From assembly GCF_030247195.1 (NCBI RefSeq), contig NC_080670.1, forward strand, positions 97,300,401 through 97,364,400: 64,000 bases of DNA, in the 5' to 3' direction. Under the pieces are notes generated by a model. That model was not told where the DNA came from. It saw nothing but the letters and a program-made list of their open reading frames with translations, and did no database searches. Both the position numbers and the translations under genes were made by a program. The DNA comes from Topomyia yanbarensis. Lineage: Eukaryota; Arthropoda; Insecta; Diptera; Culicidae. Shown piece by piece: positions 1 through 11,697 of the stretch. Numbering within the stretch: the stretch's first letter is position 1; each line of letters begins with the position of its first letter.

Positions 1-202
1 TTCTCCCCTTGAATATCTTCCCAAAACTTATGTGCCCCCTATCTTCTAGTCCTGATGCCGGAAACTGAAAGTTTACATCCCCCCCCCCCCCTTCAGCCTT
101 GTCCACCCTCCCTCCCATGTCTCTGATACACAGATGTATGACTTCACCCCTTTCTCCCCTTGAATATCTTCCCACAACTTATGTGCCCCCCTATCTTCTA
201 GT
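1..202. repeat. Direct duplication of a ~50-bp C-rich segment, offset 151 bp
   Basis: The first 50 bases recur at 152-202 with about two changes, so the left edge of the window lies inside a short tandem duplication of period 151. The unit includes a long C run (about 80-92). The array may continue to the left outside the window. Confidence 0.75.
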
Positions 203-1001
203 TTTAGTTGATCAATAGTTAATCTCGTTAAGAAATGCACAACAGTACCACTACTTTAAAATAGCCCTAATTAATTCCCCCTAATCTTGAACCACTCTCT
301 CTCTAGTTATTTCTAGTTAATAAGCTTGTAAAATGTTCCGCTTAGTTAATAATTAATTTCTCCTACAATCTCCCTTCTAAAAATCATAAAGTGAATTACT
401 ATAAAAAGAACACACAAAATGACCCGTCCCCCAAATTTTACGAATATTATATTATACCCTCTTTTATATGTATAAGTTAGCTGTAAATTTTTTTTTAGTT
501 TCATCATATAAAACAAAATAATATTGAAATGTGTAACCCCCTAGTTTTAAGAAATTCAAAATGTAAAACAATGAAAAAATGGCACCTTTAAGCTAACGCA
601 TACGTGCCTTATCAAATAAACAAATTGAAAAAAAAAAGTTTCGAGAAAACCATTGAAGAAAATTTAGCAGCGTTGCCAATACTAAAGATGTATTAAAAAA
701 AACTACAAGGGGCAGCCCTATGGGGTTGCACGAACTGTAGACGTAGGACTATACTACTTAATGTAAAATATTTAGTGTGTGGGAAAAAACACCCGGACCG
801 GTGAAGAAAAATCAAATTTTAGACAATATAATCACATCTCATGTATAGGACAAGCTTTCTAGTTGCTCTCAAACAGATCCTAAAAGTTCAAACACCCATG
901 GATAACCCCAAGTTTGTAGATGTGTTTTCGATGCCACAGGATTGTAAAATGGTAAATATTACGTCATGAAAATTCAATTCTTCCGTGACAATTTTTTTTT
1001 G
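203..1001. other. AT-rich non-coding DNA, nothing recognised
   Basis: No reading frame of believable composition and no RNA gene seen. Sequence is AT-rich with scattered homopolymers. Confidence 0.5.
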
Positions 1002-1111
1002 CCTGCAAAATGCCCTGTGTGTATGCAAAGCTCATGATTTGTTGGGTATTAGCATTGATCGGAAAATGCTTCCCACGCTGCGCATTGCATACATACAGGG
1101 CATTTTGCAGG
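1002..1111. repeat. Palindromic hairpin repeat (MITE-like or small-RNA-like hairpin)
   Basis: The ends are inverted copies of each other over about 27 bases: the left arm begins CCTGCAAAATGCCCTG and the right arm ends CAGGGCATTTTGCAGG, with a loop of roughly 50 bases. This fits a very short MITE. A transcribed form would fold into a microRNA-precursor-like hairpin, but nothing else supports that. The small reading frames that overlap it are chance frames. Confidence 0.6.
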
Positions 1112-4100
1112 TCACCAGAAGCTGTTCATTTTACCACCGCCACATGTTCATTTTACCCACTTGCTATAAACATGTCTTATTTTTGGACATGTTTAGAAAT
1201 CAAGAATCATGTTTGAAAAAATGTGTTTATGACGAATTATTTTTACCAGATATGTACAAAACATGTCTAACATGAAACATATAAGGTGATTGTAATATCT
1301 CATTCACTTATTAGTTAGAAAATAATGACTTTGCTTTGCACATTCGCTCTAAACATTGAATCCAAGCGCACAATGCAAAACGAGTCAACGCTGATGATGA
1401 TGGGTAGAGCGAAAGAGACAACTAGTACCACCACGACACTATTAGCGCGATTCACCAAAATTCCACGCGGCCTTTCCCGATTGAAAGAAACGGCCGCGCT
1501 TAGCCCATCTGTCATAATATCGTGATGTTGCATAGCGAAGGGCTGAATGATTTTGTTACAAAAACAGCCCTGCGTTATGCAACACTTTGTGCAGGTTGAT
1601 TATACCAGTTGCAAGTGGGGCCAAATTCACCAAGTTCCGTAAAATTTCTTTTAAATTGCAGAATTGATAAAATTGCTTAGATGAGCTAAACTAATTAATC
1701 AAATCCTGTTTTAAAAACTGTCCTTGCGTTTAAACCAAAATGGGAATCTTATTACTACCACTACATTACTTAATTTCAAGCGCAAATAGCAAATACATGT
1801 GCTAGTTAAACCAAAAATTTACTGGCAACATTACTGCGGCATTTAGGAAGCAGTTGGAGCGGTCGCCTGTTGGACGACACAGGGTAACGTCCACTGCCAG
1901 TGTAACGGACTTCTAGCTCAGCTACACTGGCTGTAAAAAACACAGCGCAGTGATCTGCTTCGCCAGCCGTTCAACAGGGAACTGAGCGTGTCTGGCCAAG
2001 TCCGTTCTTTAAATAGTCGATGATGACGTCATTCATAGAAGCGTTGCGCGCTAGGTACACCAAACCGTCGTACAGGGCTTGGGAAGCGCTATCTTCTGTG
2101 TGTTAATGCGCGATATTTTGACAAGGTTGTATATTATTTAATTTTTTAATGCTATGATATCAAAAATCTTTGGGTTTATCTATTGGAATCTATTCTTAGA
2201 AGTATTTCGGGGCGATTTGCGCAAAAAATTTGAAAATTTATCGTGAGATGGCTGAATTATATGCGTTTAAAATTAGACCACTTTTCGTTACATACCATTT
2301 TTGTAGAATTTGTAGAGTGCACCCCCATATCGAAAACAAAGACGTAGTCCTACGTCAAAAATTGCTGCTTACTTCGGACCCTATGATCTTGTTGAAAAAT
2401 AGGTCAAATAATGTTCCAGATTTCTAGATCTTCCGGATGCTACCCGGATCTTGACTACTCGTGACAAGTTAACAGCATGCATGGGCCTTTCGCCGCACTT
2501 AAGCAGGGCACTGGGAAGGTTTTTCGATTCCCAAATGGATTCTACCAAGGCTGTGACTAAAATAATAATTCAGCGGACTCTTCGCCACATTATGACGTAG
2601 TGCTGGAAAGGTTTTCCGCGGCTCAGGCGGAACGAAATACTTCTGAAACAACTCAAAGGGCCCTTCGTCACACTCGAGAGGTTTTATTTGAGATGTTGTT
2701 TATCTATCTGATCTTATTTTAAAAATAGTTGCTAGGTTACACTGACCATTTTACTTTTAATGCTACAAATAGTAGTAAAATTCCTAATATTCGAACTAAA
2801 ATAAAATGAGTTAAACAAAAATGACCTCTGAGATTTATTCATAAAACATACTATCAATTATGATCTTTCGAATGCAAAAAGAAGAAATCAATTTCACTTG
2901 CTCCATTTTAAGATATCAACATTTGAAAAGGTTGTGTTTTTTTGCTAAAAATGCTCATAACTTTTGAACTAAATGAGCTATCTCAAATATGTCTATATAA
3001 ATAATATTCGTCTTAATAAGCTCTAAAAGTTTTGTGAAGACGCTATTGACGGAAAAAAAATTATTTAAAAAGTTATAACGAAAAAACTGATTTGACAACA
3101 TTTTAATAGCTGTAAAATTAAAACCATTAAAGTTACAAATATGACGTCCTCAGCAAAGTTGCTTGAAAAAGGTTGTACTACAATTTTGCGGAACATTTCA
3201 TTGTTCTATCTCTTCTTATTTCGAAAATAATTTTCAGATCGTACAAACAATAAGGACCACCCTAATGTCACCCATCTCAAAAGATGCCCCAATTGACACA
3301 GATTATTTGTTCCAAACAAATGAAATCTCTAGAACCAGCAGTTTAGTCACAAATGTTTTTGTCATCCTAAATTCTGGATTCGGACCACTGTGCACTGATA
3401 CAAAACAAGCTCGCGTGACCTGTATATATATAACATTTCCGTATGTAATGAAACGCTTACATGCTCCTTTTTAACGGCTCTGCGTGGGATATGCTGGCAA
3501 ATTGCGCATTTTCCTCGCTGTTTCCGAAGGATTTTCTGAAAATCCTTGATTTGGTTTATTTATAGTAGTCGCAGTAATTCCGAAATTTAATACGAAATAC
3601 GTGCACAAATTTCCGATCAGATAGTGCAAAAATATTGCGATTTCGTCAAGTAGAACGGAAGATATTCGCATTTCAAACCTGGGAAAATTTCTCAACTGAA
3701 ATTTTTGAAACGGGACCCCATATTGAAACGTTAGAAGTATTCTACTTCAAAATTGCTTTTTTTGGTTAAATTATAATGTGCTGTACATTCAGTGTCTTCA
3801 AAAGAATTTTTTCACAATTTTCATTTCGGTGTCAAAATAGGGTGGTCTCCTAGATTTTAGAAATAAAAATAATTTCTCCTGAACAATAAAAATAGAAGTA
3901 TAAAGCTCTTCTGATAATTGCAAAGTAATCATGTTTGAGTAATTTTGTTGAAAATTCCTAAACTATCGTTAGTGGCTTTTATTTTACGGCGTTTTCCTTT
4001 ATTTGGTTTGGCTTGATACTTAAAAATTAGTTTTTCAGTATTAAACTTTTCCCAGAAGTTTTGAAATTTTCTTCTTATAAGTGCCAATTTTTTCTTTAGA

Positions 4101-4486
4101 GACCAACTTACTTCCAGTTTTATAAACGAGATATTGATTTTTTCAGTAGTTATATGTTTCAGTAGTTATATTTTTTCTACGTTTCAAAAATTTCTATACT
4201 GATGTAATAAAGTACCTTTTAATGCGTAAAATTTGAATAAAAGTGAAATAACCCACTTAATGGGTATAGAGCTTGTACGTCAGCCTGGATACGTTTTACT
4301 CATTATTTCTTGTACAACACTTACAACGAATTGCGTAAAAAATACTGAAATTCGTTTTTTCGAAGCCGATGATGTGCAGGTTCCGAAACGATTTTTAATG
4401 AGTAGGTTATCTCGCTTCAAGTAATTCATAAAGGTTCTATTATTAGTCACTCATTATTAGTCTCAATATACCCATTGGTATACCAT
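1112..4486. other. AT-rich non-coding stretch, no gene recognised
   Basis: Only short, low-quality reading frames occur and none shows a domain. Near 3252-3264 and 3838-3850 lie oppositely oriented copies of a GGACCACCCTA/TAGGGTGGTC motif, the kind seen at the ends of insect MITEs, but they face away from each other and I cannot pair either with a partner. The rest holds nothing I can name. Confidence 0.45.
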
Positions 4487-4488
4487 TA

Positions 4489-5624
4489 GAGTAAGGTGGA
4501 TCAAAAGCGCGCACCTAACAGTTTTCGTAAAATAACTATTGTTAGAAAAGCACTAGATAGTCGGCATGATAACAAATTAATACTCTCATCACACATCTTA
4601 TCTTATAGATATCTGTTGGTTTTGCTTGTAATCCGAGAAATAGTTATTTTCTTATGAATACTCAAATGCGCACTTTTGCCTCAATGCACATAGCACGGAG
4701 CAAAAGTGCGCACTGATTAAATAGCCGATTTATTTCCGTCCATAAATTAAACTAATCAATTTTAGGATATCCATCCCCTATTACTCTTCCTTCATAACTA
4801 AAAAACACCCCTCCCTCTGCCTCGGTTGATGTTGTTCAGTTTTCCATTATGTTGAGAAAACTTGGATGTTTCATCTTTTAGACAATATCGTTCATGATCA
4901 AACTGCCACCCCTGGTAACATCATTATTTGTCATAGTTGGGTAGATCACTACAAGAATTCTTGCGAATATGCTATTTATATTGGAAATAGATCTTTATTC
5001 ATAGTTTTTTGTTTCTTTTTTAATTACTCTGAGCTTTCGGCACTCTATATTTTTCCTTGGAACCAGTTATGCTGATGCTTTTGTTCCTAAACCACTCATA
5101 TCAGTCGTAATTTGACCGATGAGCTCGCAGTTATTGAAGATGCTAGTCCCTTCTTTAAATCATAGAAGAATTAGTTCAATTTTTATATAAAAAGCTTCAC
5201 ACGCGTTTTTTTATTGGGGCGGATATGCTATGCGCACTTTTACCCCACCGTCAGTTTTTTAAATTGTTACGAAAATTACTCAATTCATCAATTCATCAGT
5301 TCAAATATATCTCGCAACGAACCATATGTTGAAAATTTTTAGGGTACTGTAGTTTTATAGATCCTGATTTATTCAAACAGCCTATTTATGATTCCCAAAT
5401 TTCAAAAAATTATATCAAAGCAACGAAAAATGGTCCTTCCCCCTTAATTTCAAGCCACTATATTCAAACCTTTCATGCTTATATGTGCGATTAGTTGACT
5501 TAACGATACACTAAAACCATACAGAGTTGCCTGGTTGTAGCGCTTGTGTGCTCCTAAAAGTCCTATGCGTACTTTTGCCCCACGCGCACTTTTGCCCCAC
5601 GCGCACTTTTACCCCACCCTACTC
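4489..5624. mobile_element. TA-flanked TIR element (Tc1/mariner-type, non-autonomous)
   Basis: The left end reads GAGTAAGGTGG and the right end is its near-exact inverse (CCACCCTACTC). Both sides are flanked by TA (4487-4488 and 5625-5626), the target duplication of the Tc1/mariner superfamily. Inside, the phrase GCGCACTTTT(G/A)CCCCAC recurs, including a short ~20-bp tandem run at about 5573-5620. No transposase frame is present, so it would need help to move. A second element at 18400-19345 shares the GTAAGGTGG end, so the two may be related. Confidence 0.65.
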
Positions 5625-5845
5625 TATCGAGTTATTGTGAAATGGATGAAAAGTACCCAGTGTTTGAATCAAAAAAGTACCACTTTTTAATAGCTCGAAT
5701 AACTTCTGCAAATGCACTATGCCTTATTTCACCCTAAGGAGGAAAGTTTGGTAAAAACCAAAATTTCTCACTAGGGTGAAAATTTTTTGGTAAAAACCAG
5801 TCTTTGTACAGGAAGGGCACAAATCCTTATTTCATACTGTGTTGC

Positions 5846-5866
5846 GTTTCGGCTTCGCCTCATCAG
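5846..5866 (-). ncRNA. Hammerhead-like ribozyme core, unit 1
   Basis: On the minus strand: CTGATGA, a 3-bp GGC/GCC stem with a GAA loop, then GAAAC, which matches the conserved core of hammerhead ribozymes. I could not find a convincing helix I or a good cleavage triplet around it, and GTTTC just upstream can also pair with GAAAC, so a plain hairpin is an alternative. Confidence 0.4.
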
Positions 5867-5985
5867 AAACCGATACTAACTTATTGTCGGAATAGATTAG
5901 CGCCGGCTTGACGCAAATCCCTTAAAACTAAAACAACACAACGACTGATCAAACGTGATGTCCCGTTCGAGCAGAAGTTCTGTTT

Positions 5986-6365
5986 GTATCGATTTTGTCG
6001 GCTATTTTCGGCAAATTTGAGACTAAGAGAAACGAAAGCAATGAAATTGAAAGACGGATACCGCCGGCGTCGGCGGTAAAACATGATGATGAGTTATGTT
6101 CTACCATAGACCATGCGGTAGACTTGGGTGCAACGCTCAACTCCTACTCTGCAGAAGGCAAAAAATTCTTCACATTTCCTTTCGATCATGCCCATATGAG
6201 CCTGCCTAGTTCTAGTTTTCCGTTCTTAGTTTATAACTGATTCGCTCTAGATTACCTATCCGTCTTTCAATTTCATTGTTTTCGATTCTCTTAGTCTCAA
6301 ATTTGCCGAAAATAGCTAACAAAATCGATACAGTAGAACCTTGCGGCAATTAAAACATAGTAACA
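5986..6365. mobile_element. 380-bp insertion with inverted arms and 14-bp target duplication
   Basis: It interrupts the first 343-bp unit and is flanked by CAGAAGTTCTGTTT on both sides (5972-5985 and 6366-6379). About 75 bp at the left end is an inverted copy of a segment near the right end; the right end carries about 34 bp beyond the matching arm. A one-armed relative on the other strand at 47588-47902 lacks the left arm, so the core unit ends in the right-hand sequence and the left arm looks like an added inverted partial copy. Long target duplications plus inverted partial copies are typical of Penelope-type insertion. The class is inferred; no coding capacity. Confidence 0.6.
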
Positions 6366-6568
6366 CAGAAGTTCTGTTTATGCCGATGAGACACAGTGAA
6401 ACCGAAACTTGTCTTGGCTTAGCAGGCCTATGCGAAAGCATTATGCTATATTTCACCCTAAGGAGGAATGTTTGGTAAAAACCAAAATTTCTCACTAGGG
6501 TGAAATTTTTTTGGTAAAAACCAGTCTTTGTACAGGAGGGCACAAATCCTTATTTCATACTGTGTTGC

Positions 6569-6589
6569 GTTTCGGCTTCGCCTCATCAG
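6569..6589 (-). ncRNA. Hammerhead-like ribozyme core, unit 2
   Basis: Identical to the core at 5846-5866, one unit further on. Same caveat: core present, flanking helices unproven. Confidence 0.4.
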
Positions 6590-6910
6590 AAACCGACACT
6601 AACTTATTGTCGGAATAGATTAGCGCCGGCTTGACGCAAATCCCTTAAAACTAAAACACACTTTGTGTTTCAATTCAAAGGCTGATCAAACGTGATGTCC
6701 CATTCGAGCAGAAGTTCTGTTTATGCCGATGAGACACAGTGAAACCGAAACTTGTCTTGGCTTAGCAGGCCTATGCGAAAGCACTATGCTATATTTCACC
6801 CTAAGGAGGAAAGTTTAGTAAAAACCAAAATTTCTCACTAGGGTGAAATTTTTTGGTAAAAACCAGTCTTTGTACAGGAGGGCACAAATCCTTATTCCAT
6901 ACTGTGTTGC

Positions 6911-6931
6911 GTTTCGGCTTCGCCTCATCAG
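6911..6931 (-). ncRNA. Hammerhead-like ribozyme core, unit 3
   Basis: Third identical core, 342 bp from the previous one, just inside the end of the array. Confidence 0.4.
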
Positions 6932-6956
6932 AAACCGACACTAACTTCTGCAAATG

Positions 6957-7564
6957 ACCAATTTATAATCATAAAATAGGTAAAAAATTTTGACGTGTAA
7001 GGAGACAGTCAATCTCAAATCCGTTTGATAATACTACAAAATACTATTTAATAAGAGCTGAACATCTCGTCTTCCAACGTATCTTCACGTGGAATTTTTT
7101 ATTGTTAATTTCCTCAGCTTGGGTAAAAGCAAAAGCAAGAAATAGCATTTTGGGACACTATTAGGACAAATAGCAGAGAAGTGAAACAGAGAAGATAATA
7201 TAATTAATACAAGACAACCAAATCATTAATGGCAAACAAAGGATGCTTCCTATACCGTAAACTTGTGCTTAAAACTGTTGTAATATGTTGAAAAAAAATT
7301 CTTACCATTCGAATAAACCGTATGCCAAACATTCATTTTGTAAACCGTAGTCCGAAAATCACATGTTTTATGCACAATTTCCCTCCACGAAACAAGTTTA
7401 GAATGTCTGCGCATTTCTGTGACAAAAGTTCTCATCATTTTTACAAAAAATACGGAAACGATTTGTATAATCTTTGGTTTGGAGACACATCTCCAAAGAG
7501 TACTATCAAATTTGATTTACTTCGGAGATCCGGATATGTATGTATATAAGAACCGCGACTATGA
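6957..7564. other. Non-coding spacer, nothing recognised
   Basis: AT-rich sequence between two mobile elements; the short frames have no recognisable domain. Confidence 0.45.
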
Positions 7565-7568
7565 TTAA

Positions 7569-8116
7569 TATATGGGGCATTCCAGGCAAAATTTGCCACA
7601 AATTTTTTTTTGACCAGATCAATTTTTTTCTCGATTTACTAGACACGCATTTTTTTATTTCAACATAGTAGGCGAGACTTTCGAGATTTTTTGTGTTGAA
7701 TTTCACCATTTGAAAAAAACCTACTTTTTTCAATCGCTCGTACTGTCCAAAGTAAAGAAGGTACCAAAAAGTGCCCAAAACATAAAATGTGCGCCTTTTT
7801 CATAGCTTTTGGATGAAGTATATTAATACTTACTCAACATATTGGTTCAATGGAAAATATTGAAAAGTTTTAAACATATCGATTTTTTTTATTCAAACTT
7901 GGACATGTTTTTTTTATTGTAGGAAATAGGAAAATCATTTTTCTTGATGCCATAAAAATTTGGGAGTGGGTAATTAAATATTTAAGGAGATATGAATTTT
8001 TCAACAGCGCCTTGCGCGCGAAAAACGTACCGCCACGCACTTCGCTCGTACTCAGGTTTGACTGTATGAGATTTTACACACTACCGCGTTGTGTAAAACA
8101 CACTTGCAATTAACTT
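7569..8116 (+). repeat. Left long terminal inverted repeat of the 4.7-kb element
   Basis: Pairs with 11698-12268 on the opposite strand. Inner boundary is at ATTAACTT, after which the two arms diverge. Confidence 0.75.
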
Positions 8117-9261
8117 CATTTGTTATTAAAAATAAATAAAAATAAACAATAATAATTATTCAACGGATTGACTTGATTTTTTTACGAGGATGCATAATAT
8201 GTGTAGCCAGTCGATGAACCACGGAAAACTGAATAAAAAAATTAAAGGGTTGTGTACAGGACACGACCACGGTGACATTAAAAATGTAGCTTTTTTCAAG
8301 AGCGTGCAAATGTATTTTATCTATCACACATATCGACTCAAGTTCTTGCTCACTCGCCTGTTTTTTATGTTACAATTTGCTATATACCCTCCCCATTAAA
8401 ACATAATTTATTGAAGGTCTTTTAACGGTAATCTATGAATTAATCAAGTATCTCACTAGGTGATTGGCATTATTTGGCTAATCCATCTAGTAAAAATAGG
8501 CTGGTCTGTCCAGAAAATATATTTAAAAGAAAAGTTCCATATTTAGAACCGTGACGAGAAAGCCCACGCCCAGCAACGGAAATATACAGATTCTTCATGA
8601 AATATGAAATTTCATTTTCCATTTAAATTTTCAATAATGTATTAATGAACTTAAGTAAACAATCTTAAGGTTAAGTATTTCTTGATCGATTAGTGGTGCA
8701 AAAAATGAAATTATTTGATAAATTACATTGTTATGCAACGTTCGCACTACCAGTTAAAACGGGTTTTATGCTATCTTGGTGACATTTTCTCTTGTTGCTA
8801 ATTATTAAAACGTGTTATAACTCTGTAGTGTAAACATTGTATTATTAAACCAATTCTGCAGCGTTTTATGTTATATAGGTGTTTTATGTGGTAATAGGAC
8901 TGACATAATTATATCTTCAGTATAGCGGTTTGTTGCATAATTTCAAACAGATATATTTTAAAATTTAAATTAGTATACCTAACCGTTCTATTTGTTGTAT
9001 ACTTTAAAACGCAATTAGAACTGTGTTTTAACTACATAGGGCAGGACAGATACTCTGACTGGATAAACTGGGAAAACAATTTTAAGTCCAGTAACGATTA
9101 AGACATGGCTTGAATTTGAATCGAAAAAGAACACCCGCTTCAACTGCTGGGACGGTAAGTTCTGTTTTAAAATTTTCCGTTGTGTACAGTACGAAACAAA
9201 AGTGTTTGAAATTAGAAAACAAAAAGTTCTGCTGGGAATGTGATTGTTTCCGATGCAATTA

Positions 9262-9394
9262 CACTCAGGTTTTTTTACGCAGGGGATACAGGCCGTGCAA
9301 ATGAAAACCGCCTAAATTTCAAAAAAACGCGTAAATGAAAACCGCGGAAATTTCAAAATTCGCGTAAAAAATACCGCGTAATAAAACCTGAGTG
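9262..9394. mobile_element. 133-bp MITE with CACTCAGG ends, TA target
   Basis: Inverted ends CACTCAGGTTTT and AAAACCTGAGTG, flanked by TA on both sides (9260-9261, 9395-9396). Internal phrase CGCGTAAATGAAAACCGC is repeated. Typical Tc1/mariner-type MITE, nested in the larger TTAA-flanked element. Confidence 0.75.
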
Positions 9395-9947
9395 TACTCC
9401 CCTATATAAAATACTACGCTGCTGAACAGTGCAATAACTACAGAAGCACGTTGTCAGATGCCTTACTGATAAAAAACATATAACCAAAATATGAAACATA
9501 TGAAAACCAATAGGCTCTTTACCCTAGGCAGCTACAATGCGCCGTAAACATGGATTAACAAGTTACAACGCACACGCATGCATAAAAATAAATATATTTT
9601 TTTCAAACGCAACACTCTTAAGCAGCACACACCGTATTGAATTAAATCCAAACCACCCCACCCACCCACTTTGCAAATCATTCTGTGACACCGTGCTGGT
9701 ACCCGAAAAATCCGCACACGGCCACCGCTGCCGAAAATGCATAGCGTCTACCGCTTATTGTAGTGCCCACACGCTGCAGCCATGATCTTACCCGTTCGAC
9801 ATAAGAACAAAAACTGATTCAAACGGGTACGCGTCACCTCTATTTATAAACTAACCGTATATGGTTTAGTCACATAGGTGCGAGTGTGTGCAAATGCCAA
9901 TGTTGCCGAAAATCGGTAGCGCTTCCCACTGAGACGTCCAAAAAATT

Positions 9948-10055
9948 GTTTCAAAATCGTTCAACACGGGTCCAACGATGGACGTTTGTTGAACGGTTAT
10001 TTGGACGTTGTCCAAATCGGTCCAACGAACGTCCTTCATTGGACGATTTTGAAAC
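9948..10055. repeat. Imperfect palindrome of ~108 bp
   Basis: GTTTCAAAATCG at the left is answered by CGATTTTGAAAC at the right, and the interior repeats GGTCCAACGA / CGTCC motifs in both orientations. Probably a small MITE. No clear target duplication. Confidence 0.5.
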
Positions 10056-11697
10056 CAACCGTTCTTAGAGGGTTATTGCATTGCCCGGAGACGATGTTGT
10101 TCGTATGAGACAAGAGCAACAACTGATTTAAACGGACATGCGTCGCTTCTATTTATGACTTTTCGTCTTTCATTGAGTCACTAAGCTGCCCTCTTTTGAC
10201 GGCTGTGTCTGAGAAATCTGCCTCACGAATGGTAATTTTCCCGTTTTTCGTGAACTTTTTAATTTTACCAATTTCCAAAAGTCTACTTTTATTGGGGAGA
10301 TATTAAATTATTACCAATATTTAAGTTAGGTGTTTCTGAATCGGTTGGTGTATGAATGATTAAAATCCATCTAGTAATATCGGAGTTATAAGCGTGCAAA
10401 CCTTACATAGTTTCGTTACATGGGAGATAGTTTAGATTTTAGAATGACACCTAGCCCCAGATAGTGGAGTAAGACATTTTTAATGTCAAAAATTCTCTCA
10501 TTATTTTTAAGAAAAGTGAGTGAATTTTACATACAAATATCAGCTTTTTCGGATTTTATAAGCCTATTCCATATTCCAAAATTCAAACCATTTTATAATT
10601 TTTTTTGTTCATCGAGTGAATAATAGTAAAAATTTTAAAAATCTTATTGAATTTCATGTTTCAGTCAATTTTATCAAGAGTTATATTCACCATGGCGCTC
10701 CTCGACGTGGAAATGGTTGGACGTCTACTCTTGGAACGCTTGTGTGGTTCTGTGTGACTGCATTTTTTTCTCGTACATAATGAATGTATAAATAAACCTT
10801 AACATTACAAAAGAGGTCCATTGTTGCCTTACCTTCAAAATCGTAAACCAAAATCACTTTCGGTTTAAGCACTTTACATTAGACGCCCCCCTAAAGGAAA
10901 ACATACAAAGCTAAAGCGTTATGTTTGTTTAAGATTATTATTGTTTTATACTCAATTTTGTAATTGATTTTATAATATAAAACGATTGGGAATATCGTTG
11001 TATGAGATAATTTTTAAAATGATTAAAATATGATATTTGTATTCTGGCGATAAATGATTGCTGAAGAGAGATTCTTGCAGTTCTGCAAAAATGTTGAACG
11101 AATGCTGTTTAAGTTTCTGGAGCTTTTTAAATCTTGTTTTCAGTTTGGTTACCTATCGTTTCTACGTCGTACTCTTAACTCCATTCTTTTTGAAAACCTT
11201 GAATGTTTGCATTTATTTTTCTGATGGTGTTCGTCAACATTTTAAAAATGTGAAACGTTGTACTAATTTTTTTCGTCATAAATCTGACTGCATGCTCCCC
11301 ACACAGTGACATTTTCGCACAACAGCCCATGGAAGGTGCTTGCGACGAAGCCATTATTTGTCGAGCAAGTTTACAAATTATCAATGATGATCAAATGTGG
11401 ACCGTAACTGAGTCGTACGATGTGGAAAGGAAAGCTTCTTTGTTACGCAATGTTTCAAGTTCAAATCTCAGAAGAACATAGGAAACGTGCCAATCGAACC
11501 AATTTATTCTGATGTAAGAGCAGAGAAAAATCCACAGAATTGTTTCGAAAAATGCCATACCTGGACCACAATCATTTCACTATGTTGAGACGAACGTGGA
11601 CTTCAAATTAAAACTGAAGATTTTTTCTTCCGGCGAAACTTTTGAATGAGTAAGACAATATAAATCTGAAATTAAACAGACATCTAAATAAATAGTA

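Larger units (their letters stand above)
5715..6941 (-). mobile_element. Retrozyme-like tandem array of a ~343-bp unit with 15-bp target duplication
   Basis: The same segment starts at 5730, 6454 and 6797. The last two are 343 bp apart; the first gap is 724 bp because a 380-bp element (5986-6365) sits inside the first unit, and 724 minus 380 gives the same period. The array is flanked by a 15-bp direct repeat, TAACTTCTGCAAATG, at 5700-5714 and 6942-6956, which I read as a target-site duplication. On the minus strand each unit carries an exact hammerhead-type core (CTGATGA, a GGC/GCC stem with GAA loop, then GAAAC). Tandem units of a few hundred bases with hammerhead motifs and no coding capacity match animal retrozymes, thought to be mobilised by Penelope-like elements. 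The period, duplication and core are seen; retrozyme is inference. A related tandem copy lies at 63636-64000. Confidence 0.6.

Noticed and set aside
985..1275. 96-codon frame over the hairpin repeat
   Set aside because: It crosses a palindromic repeat and has no domain or plausible codon use.
3163..3474. 103-codon plus-strand frame
   Set aside because: AT-rich non-coding context, no domain, no conserved motif.
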